A DNA stretch of 64,000 nucleotides. It comes from Oreohelix idahoensis. Lineage: Eukaryota > Mollusca > Gastropoda > Stylommatophora > Oreohelicidae. Under the pieces are notes generated by a model, which saw only the letters and a list, made by a program, of their open reading frames with translations, made no database searches and was not told the DNA's origin. The position numbers and the translations under genes are program-made. Positions 22,903 through 34,039 of the stretch are shown here, piece after piece. Where the stretch lies: positions 62,001-126,000 of the forward strand of contig JAMPIV010012447.1 in assembly GCA_024509875.1 (NCBI GenBank), given 5' to 3'. Position 1 is the stretch's first letter. Every line of letters begins with the position of its first letter.

Positions 22903-25209
22903 CCACTCACGTGCACGCACATATATGATGACAGTTAGACGTACAGACGTGGGAAAACTATAACAAATGATTACATAAATATTCTAGAACGAGCTGACCA
23001 ACACGCTGATTAATTTCAAGAGAAATTTTAATTATCATCTAAAATTTCTTCACAACACATAGAAATTTCATCAAAGCATATAAATAGTCATAAAAAATCA
23101 AGGAATTGCTACTGGCATGATAGTCCCACAGTTAGGTCTTATCCCTCGAGGTATGCCCACAGTCCTGTTGGAAGAAAGGGATAGCCCCAAGGAAAACAAG
23201 GATACATAGGATTAAGTCTAATATTTCCCCTTCTTAAGGTATGGACAGACTTGATATCTCTGCTCTATTTTAAGGGAAATATGATTTGCAATACTTGCAT
23301 ACAGAAAGTTAAGATAGCAAAATGGGTGCCCAATTACAACAATAAACAAATCACTCCGTCCTGCATTCACTTTATTCATTCAGCCGAGCACACGTGCACA
23401 TTTTCATACTCACAGCTTAGATAGCCATTTCTGGTAATACAATTTTTAGGACATTCACCTACAGACTCGTCAAGGGCAGTCTTTGACCAAGAAATCCCCA
23501 GTTCCAAAAAGACAGGATGAATTCTCGGCTTCCGGGAACGACTCCTTGGGTGTTCTTATTTTTTGGGATGTCTGTTTAAGTCACATTAAAATTGTCCAGG
23601 CACGAAACATTAACAACGAGCACAGTGTCAATAGCTTAGGTTTCTAGAATTGAGGAATGTCAGATCGGTGTCTACTTTCAGGAAAGGACTATATTTGGTC
23701 ACCACACCACTAGTCGAAACTCCGTCGGAATGTTACTGACGTTAATATGTTACTTGCCACAACGGCTAAATTTGTACATACAGTTTGTGCAGAAAATCTG
23801 ATCTGGCTCAAAGGCCCAGTATAAAACATTTAGTCTTTAATAAAACCCGTTAGTGAGAGTTGTACTCTGTCTATTAATGAAGACACACGCACTGTCAGAC
23901 AGGTGTTAACTTGTAAACCCACGTGGTTAAAAGATAAAAATGTTTATGTTTCTCACAGGTATGTCTCTGTACTAAACGCCGGCAAAGTTTTGGGTTACCC
24001 CAGTATTCACTGAATAGGGAAGAAAAACCACAAATAAAATACTTATACATGCTACGTACTCGGATTATAACTTACATTTTTAAACTGCAAGCGTACCGCT
24101 TGACTTATCATTTAAAACTTCCCGTGCACTAAGTTATATTTAAAAATCATCATGAATTAGGAATACGTGCGTATTCCGTCAACACTCATGAGGCTTCTAG
24201 CATTTATAAGTTAGTTTAGAAAAATTGTTCTCGTCTGATTATTTTAGCAGTAAAATTAAATTCCTTAATAGCCGACTGAGTTTAAGCTAGAAATATAATT
24301 TCTGTTTTCCACTGTAACTCGTCACTATAAAATAATACAGACTATATAAATTAAGCGCTCTGCACCAAATCTAACTAGTGAAATAAAATAAGCGATTTAA
24401 CACTTTAAACACTTCACAAAATACTAGAATATAATATATATATATAATATTTACCTCAACACAGAACTACTAAGAACTTAAACCACTTCGACCAAACTAA
24501 ATGCCATCTCTATTAACAGAGATTCTTAGGAATCGAACGAAGGCTTGTTCTAGTCTTGACTGCGAAGTTACTGAGTGAATTAAGTCTCAAACTCTCGTTT
24601 AAGATATATGAAACACACACAAAGAATGTGCCCTATTTCCAAAACCACGCAATCTCTCGTCTTTCCTAACACTTACGTAACTTAGACGCATGCCGTAAGT
24701 GCCACCGGTGCGTCTTCACACCTACGTTAACAAACTGACCGAGAAGCGTGCGTGTCATGGAAAAACCCAGACTATATGTCTCATTCCCGAGCGCTGCGTG
24801 AGTGTCATATCACACTTCACTCTGAGAGAAACGTTAGTGTCAGGTGAAAATGCTAGACGGTATGACACCTAGCCTGACGAAACGCCCGCGACATGAGAAA
24901 AGTACAGACGCATGTCTGCTATCTCTGTCTGCCCAGACGAGTATTCACACGTTCTATCGTCCACTGACATCTAATGCAATAGAATGCATTTAAACGCTCT
25001 CTCTCTCTCTGACACGTTATGTCATAAATGCGTTTACCAGTATGAGAAAGAAACCGGTAAAATTGAGAATGAGAAAGAACATATTTTTCGCAAACGAATG
25101 GATGCGAAAAATACAGGAAAAAGGTAAAGAGTGATAATAAATAGAGGATACGGGTGAAAGAAAAAGAAGAGGATATAGGCAATTCAATGATCATAAAACC
25201 TCTGTGACA
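22614..25209 (-). repeat. LTR of element A (3' LTR in element sense), 2,596 bp
   Basis: Near-identical by eye to 29227-31861, differing by scattered substitutions, small indels and microsatellite length. It contains (AC)n(AT)n at 22826-22901 and a CT-rich run near 25000. A minus frame at 24919-25239 recurs in the other LTR and is probably chance. Confidence 0.95.
22826..22901. repeat. (AC)n(AT)n microsatellite within LTR
   Basis: Compound dinucleotide tract. The matching position in the other LTR (29441-29537) is longer, so the tract has changed length since insertion. Confidence 0.95.
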
Positions 25210-25400
25210 GAACGTCCCCCCTTTAAGATATGGAAGCACTCCATGTCTAAGTTATGGAAATAAATTTCCTATATCCGTAGCTTCAGGGTGTCTGTCCTCT
25301 TCCCTCTCATCTTCCCCCTCCATCTCTCTCCACTTCCTACTCCAGTCTCCTCCCGAAGTTTCCTTTCTCTGGAATGTCTCCCATGCGCGCTTGAAAGAGC
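25210..25400 (-). other. Deletion scar and polypurine tract of element A
   Basis: On the minus strand the linker after integrase matches the other element up to about 25400, in a shifted frame (the 25469-25269 frame reads SFKNVRSGDALS against SFKDVKFGDNLS). Similarity then ends where the RT should begin. About 190 bases later the polypurine tract (plus 25210-25224) abuts the LTR. Confidence 0.75.
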
Positions 25401-27144
25401 GTCGCCGCTTCTGACATTTTTGAAAGATTTCGTGTGTGTGCAGTGGAGTTTCCCTGCCACTATCGTCATCTTCGTCAGTTTTGGCGATCGTCAGGAGATG
25501 GTCGGAGGTTGGCACTGGTTTTTCCCAGTATCTATTTAACAGATTTAAATGGAAAACCTTTTCCTTTCCTTGAATAGAGATCTGGTAGTTAGCCTTAGAA
25601 ATCTTTTTCAGGACGGTAAACGGCCCTTGCCATCTGATTCTCAGTTGGTTGTTTCCGGTAGTGAGTAACACCAAAACTTTCTCTCCTGCTTCCAGTTCTC
25701 TCTCTTTCGCGACTTTCCTGTATCGGTTAGCGTGCTTTGTGCGTGCTCGCTTAAAGTTGGTCGTTGCTAGGTCCCATCCTAGTTTCAACCTTTCCTTTAA
25801 ATCCGACACATATATACTTGCTGAGACAACTGTCTCATCAGCCTTCTGGTCTGTCAGCGACCAAAGTAAGGCTTCAAGCGGGCCCTTAATGGGTCTGCCG
25901 AATAAAAGCGTAGCTGGCGAAAATCCTGTGGACGTATGAGGAGATTCTCTGTAGCCAAATAAAGCTGCAGGAATACAAAGATCCCAATCGTCAGGTTTCA
26001 CTTGTGCCAGTTTACTTAGCATCATGTTGAGGTTTCCGTTAACACGTTCCACGGGCACATTTCCGGCCGGAGTACAAGGCTTTGTGTAGATGTGTTTGGT
26101 CCTCAAGATCTTCACGATCTCATCCATCAACAGGTTTCGGTATGGGGATCCGTTATCCGTCAACACTTGCTGAGGAAATCCCAACCGAGTGAAAATCTGC
26201 ACGAGGGCTTCTGCGACATGCTTGGCATCTGCGCATGTTAGCGGGATAGCTTCTGCCCATAAAGTGCATGTATCGGCTAAGGTCAGGATGAACCTGTTCC
26301 TTCTTTTAGTCCTTTCTAAGGGTCCTAAAATGTCGATCACCACCCGTTCGAATGGTGTTCCCACTATTGGCATTTCACCCAACGAGACTGGGGGTGTCCG
26401 TTGCTTGGGTGGTACCCGTTGGCACTGGGCACAGGATTTGACATATCTGATAATATCAGTATTTACTCCTGGCCACCAATAATGAGTGGTTATCCGTTGG
26501 TTTGTGGCGTTCTGTCCCATGTGTCCGCTGAAGGGAAGAGAGTGCCCCATTTCTAGGATTTGGCTTCTGTACTGTTTCGGTACTAGGAGCTGGTTGTAAC
26601 CTTGGTCAGGCTTGCCCGTTCTGCGATAAAGTACGCCATCCTTAGAAAAAATGTCCCCGTGCTGTCTGGGTTCCTTAGCCATGGGCAGTTTCCTAAAGCA
26701 GGGTGCCAAAGTAGGGTCCTTTTGTTGCGCTTCTTTAAGTTCCATGGGTAACAAATTAGGCGCAGGCTCCCGTTCCTTCTTGGTTTGCCCTCTTGTAGTT
26801 ACTGCTGCCACAATCGGCTCTTTCGGTTTCCCAATACACACGTATCTCCCGCCACGTATGACTGGGTAGATGGGGTCATCCATAACAGCCGCTTTGATCA
26901 CACCTCTGACAAAGTCAGAGTGGATCTCCACCAATGTAATGGGAAGCGTTGTTGGTGCATCACTCCTAAGAACTCCACACAGTTTGGACGGTCTCTCTGT
27001 CTCTTGACCGGGTTTGACCAGGTTTCTGGCAACAATGCAATCATACGAAAGCCCCGTGTCAAACAAACAATAAGTTGAGAACCGTTTAAAATAACAGTAC
27101 CTCGCGTGAGGGTCTATCCCCAACAGGTTGGGAATCACTGTCAA
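25252..27144 (-). pseudogene. Protease-integrase part of element A polyprotein
   Basis: Open minus-strand frame of ~630 codons. It begins with a retropepsin core (CLFDTGLSYDCIV; D-T-G at plus 27060-27052), followed by a proline-rich linker. The integrase has an intact H-H-C-C zinc finger (HSLPFSGHMGQ ... SCAQCQRV), a DDE core (VIDILGPL, LTDNGSPY, VPVERVNG) and a C-terminal ...LRIRWQGPFTVLKKIS...HLNLL block like the GPY/F region of Gypsy integrases. Protease cleaves the polyprotein; integrase inserts the cDNA. The listed first codon is TTG, so there is no own ATG: the region must have been read from gag, from which it is now frame-shifted near 27090-27140. The tail after ~25450 is a shifted, non-homologous end. 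Confidence 0.88.
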
Positions 27145-28429
27145 TAATTCTTTCCTGCGAGTCTGAGACTGTTAGTAAGCATCCGATGCGTTTAGGCTCG
27201 GTGTGCTCACTCTGATCATTAGTCCCGTGCTCAGGGGTTTTCCCTTTGTCACCTTGACCTTTCTGGCCACGCTGCCATGAAGGGCGGTCGGGTTGATCAG
27301 ACTGCTTACTGTGGTTGGGGTACTTGTTTTTGTAGAACTTGGATTTTTCAGGAGGGGGGTTTTGAGGTCCAGTTTCTCTGTGGTTGATTTGGTTAGAAAC
27401 ATGAGGAATATGAGAAGATTGGTCTAGATTATTTTTCCGAAAATGCTCTTCTGTCGGTTTACGTTTTGTGGCCGGTAGTTCAGCCAGCGCATTGTGATAT
27501 CGCTCAGACTTTTCTAAGATGTCTTCGAGCTTTTCTGCCCCCTGCTCAGCTAGAAATCTCCGGGTATCAGCAGACAAAGTGTTCTTTATTTGTTCGGTTA
27601 AAACAAATTCCTCCAGACCTTCATAGGTAGAGGGGAGCTGTGAAAGCTCAAGGCACTTTGTCAAGTATCCCTTCAAACGAGATGAAAACTGCTGGAAAGT
27701 TTCAGAGCTCTCCTTCCTGCTGTTGCGAAACAGTTGAAGCAACTTTCGCGCATTCATTTCAAAGCGCTCAAGCAAAGCTTTCTTCAACAAGTCATAGTTG
27801 TCTTGTTGGCCACTTTCCAGTTTAGAATAAACATCATAAGCAGAACCTTTAAGGGCCTGGGAAAGTTTCATACACCAACGCGACCTCTCTAAACCGTACA
27901 GAGTTGCAATTTTCTCAAATTTTTCTAGATACGTGTCAATCTTCTCATTAGGACAAGGGAAAGATTCCAGCGGAAAAGACATAGCAGTGAGATGAGTAGA
28001 TTGTGTGTTAGAAGGATCAGTTAAGGAAGAATGAGGAGAAGACTCTCCATTGCTGGAGGTAGAGGCAGCACCACGACTTTGGAGCTCTAGAGCTTTAAGC
28101 GCCAGCTCATGCTGTCGTCGTTGCTCATTTTCTCTTTCCTCATGCTGTTTCTCTTCTCGCTCCTTCTCATGCTGTCTCTCCTCTCTCTCCTTAGCATGCT
28201 GTCTCTCCTTATCTCTTTCTCTCTCCCTGCGGATTTCCATTTCTTCTTCAATCTTCTTCTGCTATAATAGACGGTCTTCCGCTTCTTTCCTTCTGGCTTC
28301 TTCTTCTTTCCTCTCCGCATCGTATCTCTCCAGTTCGTCTCTGACAAAAGCTTTCGCTTCTTCTCCGTCCAAACCTTCTTCTCTCGCCTCGTCCCTGAGG
28401 AGTTGTCTAAGCTTCGCCCTTTCTGCCAT
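27086..28429 (-). pseudogene. gag of element A, one nonsense codon
   Basis: The ATG at 28429 gives MAERAKLRQLLRDEA, matching the gag start of the 44-54 kb element (MAERIKM). A stop TAG (plus 28262-28264, codon 56) sits where the relative has Asp in RLLDQKK. The same frame then runs to 27086. Domains: an N-terminal charged coiled-coil-like region of Glu/Arg/Lys repeats to about residue 110, then a retrotransposon-gag capsid-like region (YLEKFEKIATLYGL, ALKGSAYDVYSKL, FRNSRKESSETFQQFSSRLKGYLTKC) and a basic Gln/Pro-rich tail. I see no CCHC zinc knuckle in either copy. Confidence 0.85.
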
Positions 28430-29226
28430 AATAAGTCAGTGGCTGAGACTAGCTCGAGAAAGAAAAGAAGAAAGGATACACTGGTTCCTACCACTTACGA
28501 GAAAAATACCAAACAAAAGATGATATACTTATAACCTGGGATACCTCCTCCAAAAATAAAGTATCTAACTATCGCTGCTATTAATCGGCAATTAAGCACC
28601 TAATGCAGACGACTACGCCAAATAAATGGTAGTTAAGATTACTCACTGAAAAATAAGTTGCTACAGTGGAAACAAAATAATTATTGCAAAAAAATTTTAA
28701 GGAGAAAAAAATCCCTTAATTTTTAAATCCACTATCAAGTTCACCCCTGAAGACAGTTAGGGTAAGGGAGGCAATTAATCTGGACAAATAGTCCGAAACG
28801 CACTCCTTAGCTTTGCTCAAACACCTACTTCTTCAAAACCCCTGTGAATGTTATACACTCACAAACTTTACCAGCGTTTAGTATTACAAAATCAGTAATT
28901 AACATATATTCCGACAAAATCAACCTGTAAACGAAATGTATAATGCTCAATAATGCTGTGGAAAAACAATTATTAGCCGTGTGGTCAGCACGCCCATAAA
29001 ACAGATCGATATGTCTAGGGGATAGTTATTTTTTTTAAAAGATACCAAACTCACAAGACATCACACTCTTACTCTATATCAGAATAAAGAAAATTAATCC
29101 TGCAAACGAGCTGATATTCGTATTTGCTCAGGACTAGAGTTCAATTCCCGGAAAAACGAGCCACCATTCTGTCGTCTCGTTTTCCTGTTCAAAAGTTCAA
29201 AATCCCGTTAGACGAGCCAACCATTC
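28430..29226 (-). other. Untranslated leader of element A with primer-binding-site region
   Basis: About 800 bases between 5' LTR and gag ATG, no gene. Next to the LTR the minus strand reads GAA then TGGTTGGCTCGTC, a PBS-like TGG start (29223-29221). A second LTR-end-plus-PBS motif lies 57 bp further in (plus 29156-29175). Confidence 0.65.
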
Positions 29227-29440
29227 TGTCGTAGATTTTTTATAGGAGAATTAAGACTTGGGTTGGTCCCTTCTGAATAGATTAGAATAAGTGATAGTCA
29301 CAGTGAGAAGTAGTAATAGCAATAGATTTCCACTAGTGAGATGGTAGAATGTGATTAAGAGGCTGTCTCTGAGATCGAGAAATCTTCTCTCTCTCTCTCA
29401 CCTATCTTCTACGACAGCTTTTCGAGGAGTCAGACAGTCT

Positions 29441-29538
<98 letters not shown>

Positions 29539-31861
29539 CCACTCACGTGCACGCACATATATGATGACAATTAGACGTACAGACGTGGGAAAACTATAAC
29601 AAATGATTATATAAATATTCTAGAACGAGCTGACCAACACGCTGATTAATTTCAAGAGAAATTTTAATTATCATCTAAAATTTCTTCACAACACAAAGAA
29701 ATGTCATCAAAGCATATACAAATAGTCATAAAAAAATCAAGGAATTGCTACTGGCATGATAGTCCCACAGTTAGATCTTATCCCTCGAGGTATGCCCACA
29801 GTCCTGTTGGACGAAAGTGATAGCCCCAAGGAAAACAAGGATACATAGGATTAGGTCTAATATTTCCCCTTCTTAAGGTATGGACAGACTTGATATCTCT
29901 GCTCTATTTTAAGGGAAATATGATTTGCAATACTTGCATACAGAAAGTTAAGATAGCAAAATGGGTGCCCAATTACAACAATAAACAAATCACTCCGTCC
30001 TGCATTCACTTTATTCATTCAGCCGAGCACACGTGCACATTTTCATACTCACAGCTTAGATAGCCACTTCTGGTAATACAATTTTTAGGACATTCACCTA
30101 CGGACTCGTCAAGGGCAGTCTTTGACCAAGAAATCCTCAGTTCCAAAAAGACAGGATGAATTCTCGGCTTCCGGGAACGACTCCTTGGGTGTTCTTATTT
30201 TTCGGATGTCTGTTTAAGTCACATTAAAATTGTCCAGGCACAAAACATTAACAACGAGCACAGTGTCAATAGCTTAGGTTTCTAGAATTGAGGAATGTCA
30301 GATAGGTGTCTACTTTCAGGAAAATGCTATATTTGGTCACCACACCACTAGTCGAAACTCCGTCGGAATGTTACTGACGTTAATATGTTACTTGCCACAA
30401 CGGCTAAATTTGTACATACAGTTTGTGCAGAAAATCTGATCTGGCTCAAAGGCCCAGTATAAAACATTTAGTCTTTAATAAAACCCATTAGTGAGAGTTG
30501 TACTCTGTCTATTTATGAAGACACACGCACTGTCAGACAGGTGTTAATTTGTAAACCCACGTGGTTAAAAGATAAAAATGTTTATGTTTCTCACAGGTAT
30601 GTCTCTGTACTAAACGCCGGCAAAGTTTTGGGTTACCCCAGTATTCACTGAATGGGAAAGAAAAACCACAAATAAAATACTTATACATGCTAAGTACTCG
30701 GATTATAACTTACCTTTTTAAACTGCAAGCGTACCGCTTGACTTATCATTTAAAACTTCCCGTGCACTAAGTTATATTTAAAAATCATCAATCCTCCTGA
30801 ATTAGGAATACGTGCGTATTCCGTCAACACTCATGAGGCTTCTAGCATTTATAAGTTAGTTTAGAAAAATTGTTCTCGTCTGATTATTTTAGCAGTAAAA
30901 TTAAATTCCTTAATAGCCGACTGAGTTTAAGCTAGAAATATAATTTCTGTTTTCCACTGTAACTCGTCACTATAAAATAATACAGACTATATAAATTAAG
31001 CGCTCTGCACCAAATCTAACTAGTGAAATAAAATAAGCGATTTAACACTTTAAACACTTCACAAAATACTAGAATATAATATATATAATATTTACCTCAA
31101 CACAGAACTACTAAGAACTTAAACCACTTCGACCAAACTAAATGCCATCTCTATTAACAGAGATTCTTAGGAATCGAACGAAGGCTTGTTCTAGTCTTGA
31201 CTGCGAAGTTACTGAGTGAATTAAGTCTCAAACTCTCGTTTAAGATATATGAAACACACACAAAGAATGTGCCCTATTTCCAAAACCACGCAATCTCTCG
31301 TCTTTCCTAACACTACGTAACTTAGACGCATGCCGTAAGTGCCACCGGTGCGTCTTCACACCTACGTTAACAAACTGACCGAGAAGCGTGCGTGTCATGG
31401 AAAAACCCAGACTATATGTCTCATTCCCGAGCGCCGCGTGAGTGTCATATCACACTTCACTCTGAGAGAAACGTTAGTGTCAGGTGAAAATGCTAGACGG
31501 TATGACACCTAGCCTGACGAAACGCCTGCGACATGAGAAAAGTACAGACGCATGTCTGCTATCTCTGTCTGCCCAGACGAGTATTCACACGTTCTATCGT
31601 CCACTGACATCTAATGCAATAGAATGCATTTAAACGCTCTCTCTCTCTCTCTCTCTCTCTCTGACACGTTATGTCATAAATGCGTTTACCAGTATGAGAA
31701 AGAAACCGGTAAAATTGAGAATGGGAAAGAAAATATTTTTCGCAAACGAATGGATGCGAAAAATACAGGGAAAAGGTAAAGAGTGATAATAAATAGAGGA
31801 TACGGGTGAAAGAAAAAGAAGAGGATATAGGCAATTCAATGAGCATAAAACCTCTGTGACA
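29227..31861 (-). repeat. LTR of element A (5' LTR in element sense), 2,635 bp
   Basis: Partner of 22614-25209, same ends and colinear throughout. (AC)n(AT)n at 29441-29537, (CT)n near 31638-31662. Confidence 0.95.
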
Positions 31862-31866
31862 TTAAG
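31862..31866. repeat. Target site duplication TTAAG, right
   Basis: Exact repeat of 22609-22613, directly after the LTR terminal CA. Confidence 0.95.
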
Positions 31867-33060
31867 TAAAAGCAGAAGATGTGCAGATCATATATATTCA
31901 TCCTCCGGAACATTAATGGCAGAGACAGCTATACATTAACTTTGTTGATTTTGAAAAGGCTTTTGACAGCATGCACAGGGACAGCCTGTGGAAAATACTG
32001 AGGGCTTATGGAATTCCCCATCTGCATTATTTCCACCATAAAAAGCCTCTGTGCTGGCTTTGCATGCAGTGTTTGGTTGAGCAGACTTTTGAGGTGAGGA
32101 CAAGAGTGCGTTAGGGGTGCCCCTTGTCGACACCTTTATTTTTGACAGTCATAGACAACAGAGGGCAATTCAAGAGGAATCGGATGGACGGCGTTTTCTA
32201 CACTGGAGGATCTGGAATATGCAGATGACGTTGCACTGCTCGCGCATTCACATCAACACATCCGAGAAAAAACAGATAGATGAATAAGTATGGCCAACAG
32301 GTGGGTCTGAACATCAGTCTGGGGAAGACAGGGGTCATGACATTCATTGTGGGCACTCCGGAGCCCCTAACAGTGGGGAACCGGAGCTGGAGCAAACGGA
32401 CACATTTACATACCTAGGATGTGTTGTGGCACCAGACGGCGGAACAAGCGGGGACATCATCAACAGAGTGAATGAAGCGAGAACAGCATGTGCAAGTCTA
32501 AACAACATATAGAAGTCCTCTCTGTACAGCACAAACACCAAATTAAGATTACATTAGAGTTGTGTACTTTCTGTGCTTCTCTATGGTGCGGAATGCTGGA
32601 GAGTGGCAGAGAAAGAAATGTTGGTATTGTCCTCCTTCCACACAGTCTGCCTAAGGAGAGTTCTCTGAATCTTTGACCGAATGCCATCGCTGGCCAAGAG
32701 CTACTTACTCGGACTGGCCGGTAGGACATGCGCGCCATTATAGCTGGCAGACGCTGGGGTTGGAGTGGTCGCGTCTTCAGAGGAGACCCTGATGCCATCA
32801 CAGAAACAGCTTTGATATGGAACCCTGGAGGAAAGTGAAAAGAGGTCGACCAAAGACAGCTTGGAGGAGGGCTGTGGAGGCAGAGATGCAAAAATTGAGC
32901 CAGTGCTGGGGCGTTACGAGGGATGGCCGCCGACCGACAAAGTGGAAGCAGTTTGTTGCTGGACTACAAGACGCCACCAGGCGTGATGGCCACTGACTGC
33001 TTTGGCAGTCGGTGCCTAAGGATCAAAGAGGAGAAGAGAGCTAGACAGAACATAACAGTA
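31867..33060 (+). pseudogene. RTE-like LINE reverse transcriptase, downstream half of split copy
   Basis: It continues the LINE broken at 22613. Across stops and shifts the plus strand reads RRCADHIY, FVDFEKAFDSMHRDSLWKIL, GCPLSTPLF, QVGLNISLGKTGVM, then near the end VKRGRPKTAWRRAVEAEMQ and KWKQFVAGLQDATRRDGH. These are motif A, motif B and the C-terminal R-G-R-P-x-x-x-W-R-R block of RTE elements. There are many stops and the YxDD box is not intact, so it was dead or has decayed since the LTR insertion. Confidence 0.85.
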
Positions 33061-33185
33061 AGTAATTATATTGTGCCGTGTAAGCTGCACGTCTTGATAT
33101 GGTCACTAATTCTCTTTTGTTTATTTCATTCCTTTCTATTCCATTTCAGCTTCATTGGACATTTGTAGTCAAACTTTTCTTTATG

Positions 33186-33234
33186 TATGGTCACCTGGTA
33201 TGGTCATCTGGCATGGTCACCTGGTATGGTCACC
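33186..33234. repeat. 13-bp tandem repeat, ~3.8 copies
   Basis: Unit TATGGTCACCTGG with single changes (TCATCTGG, CATGG), just beyond the LINE 3' end. Confidence 0.85.
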
Positions 33235-33239
33235 AGTCA

Positions 33240-33720
33240 AGGCACCGGGAAAATAAATGAAAGGCCAGGGAGCTGTTTTAATGGGTTTTTAATATCGTTT
33301 TTACAGTGGAATGCGCCCTTTCCGTGTTTTCCAAAAAAAATGTGCCGGGATTATTTTCATTGTTCATCACAGGGCGTTTAGACAATTAGTAATATGAGGG
33401 AACCATGGTTCCTAGCTATATGTATCAATCAACTGTGGTGCTTATAAAGTTTTCTTCTTTGCTTTACTCTAGCGATTATCTCCCTTGGTTCACCGTAATA
33501 GTCCACGAATGTAGCCAGAGAGTCAGAGTAAAGTTTGCTTATGAAAGGTAGAACCCTTCGCTCAAGAGGTACTATTTGGGCAGTGATATAAATAAGAGGA
33601 TTTGGCTAATATTTTAGAGAGTCTCGTAGGTTTTTTAAGGAAGTCACCATTTAAAAAAAAATTGAATCTTCTCGGTTCTCGTAAAGTGTGTATCCCAGCC
33701 GCTCTTCTGCGAGATAAGTA
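33240..33720. other. Spacer, no gene seen
   Basis: No recognisable frame or repeat. Confidence 0.5.
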
Positions 33721-33985
33721 TACTGTTCAAAAAAAAGAAACGCAACTTGTTTGGTGTTACTTTTATAAAAGATATTCGCTGATTGGACATCAGTCAACCT
33801 ATCGACTGTGTCCACCTGGTCATTAACTTCTCGTGGTTACCTGAATTGTACTCACCTCATGATTCGTGAGGTCATGAAAGAGGTCAAGGTCAAAACAACA
33901 TTTTTGACAATAACTCGTGACAGGTTCATGAGAATCCCGTGAAACTTACTGAACACAAAACTCTCTGACCATATTATTGAATGCC

Positions 33986-33993
33986 TATAAAAG
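33986..33993 (+). promoter_or_regulatory. TATA-like box upstream of Tc1 transposase
   Basis: TATAAAAG, 47 bases before the ATG at 34040. A TATAAAAGG stands at the matching place in the related element at 57654-57662 (minus), and the bases between (AACGC/GACGC, ATTCAGTT) are partly conserved. Confidence 0.6.
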
Positions 33994-34039
33994 ATTGACG
34001 CTCCTCGAATAAATTCAGTTGAAAATTCAATGCGCAAGT

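Larger units (their letters stand above)
22614..31861 (-). mobile_element. Gmr1-like Gypsy LTR retrotransposon, RT/RNase H deleted (element A)
   Basis: A 9,248-bp element on the minus strand. Two LTRs (22614-25209 and 29227-31861) both run TGTCGTA to CTGTGACA on the plus strand, giving TG...CA ends, with 5-bp TSD TTAAG. The internal region is only ~4.0 kb. In minus order it holds a primer-binding-site-like TGG (29223-29221), gag (28429-27086), protease and integrase (frame 27144-25252), then a purine tract AAAGGGGGGACGTTC next to the 3' LTR (plus 25210-25224). RT and RNase H are absent. Where the 44-54 kb element continues from the post-integrase linker into RT, this one jumps to unrelated sequence after about 25400. 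It could move only with enzymes from a complete relative. Gag also carries a stop, and gag and protease are out of frame. Confidence 0.92.

Noticed and set aside
24919..25239. Minus-strand frame of 106 codons with hydrophobic N-terminus
   Set aside because: It lies almost wholly in the LTR of element A, recurs with length changes in the other LTR (31559-31846), runs through a (CT)n repeat and shows no family.
28050..28523. Plus-strand Ser/Leu/Cys-rich frame of 157 codons
   Set aside because: Complement of the Glu/Arg-rich gag N-terminus of element A.
29200..29230. Possible tRNA 3' half next to the LTR of element A
   Set aside because: The T-arm cannot pair properly and the sequence sits exactly at the primer-binding position, so it is better read as PBS region.
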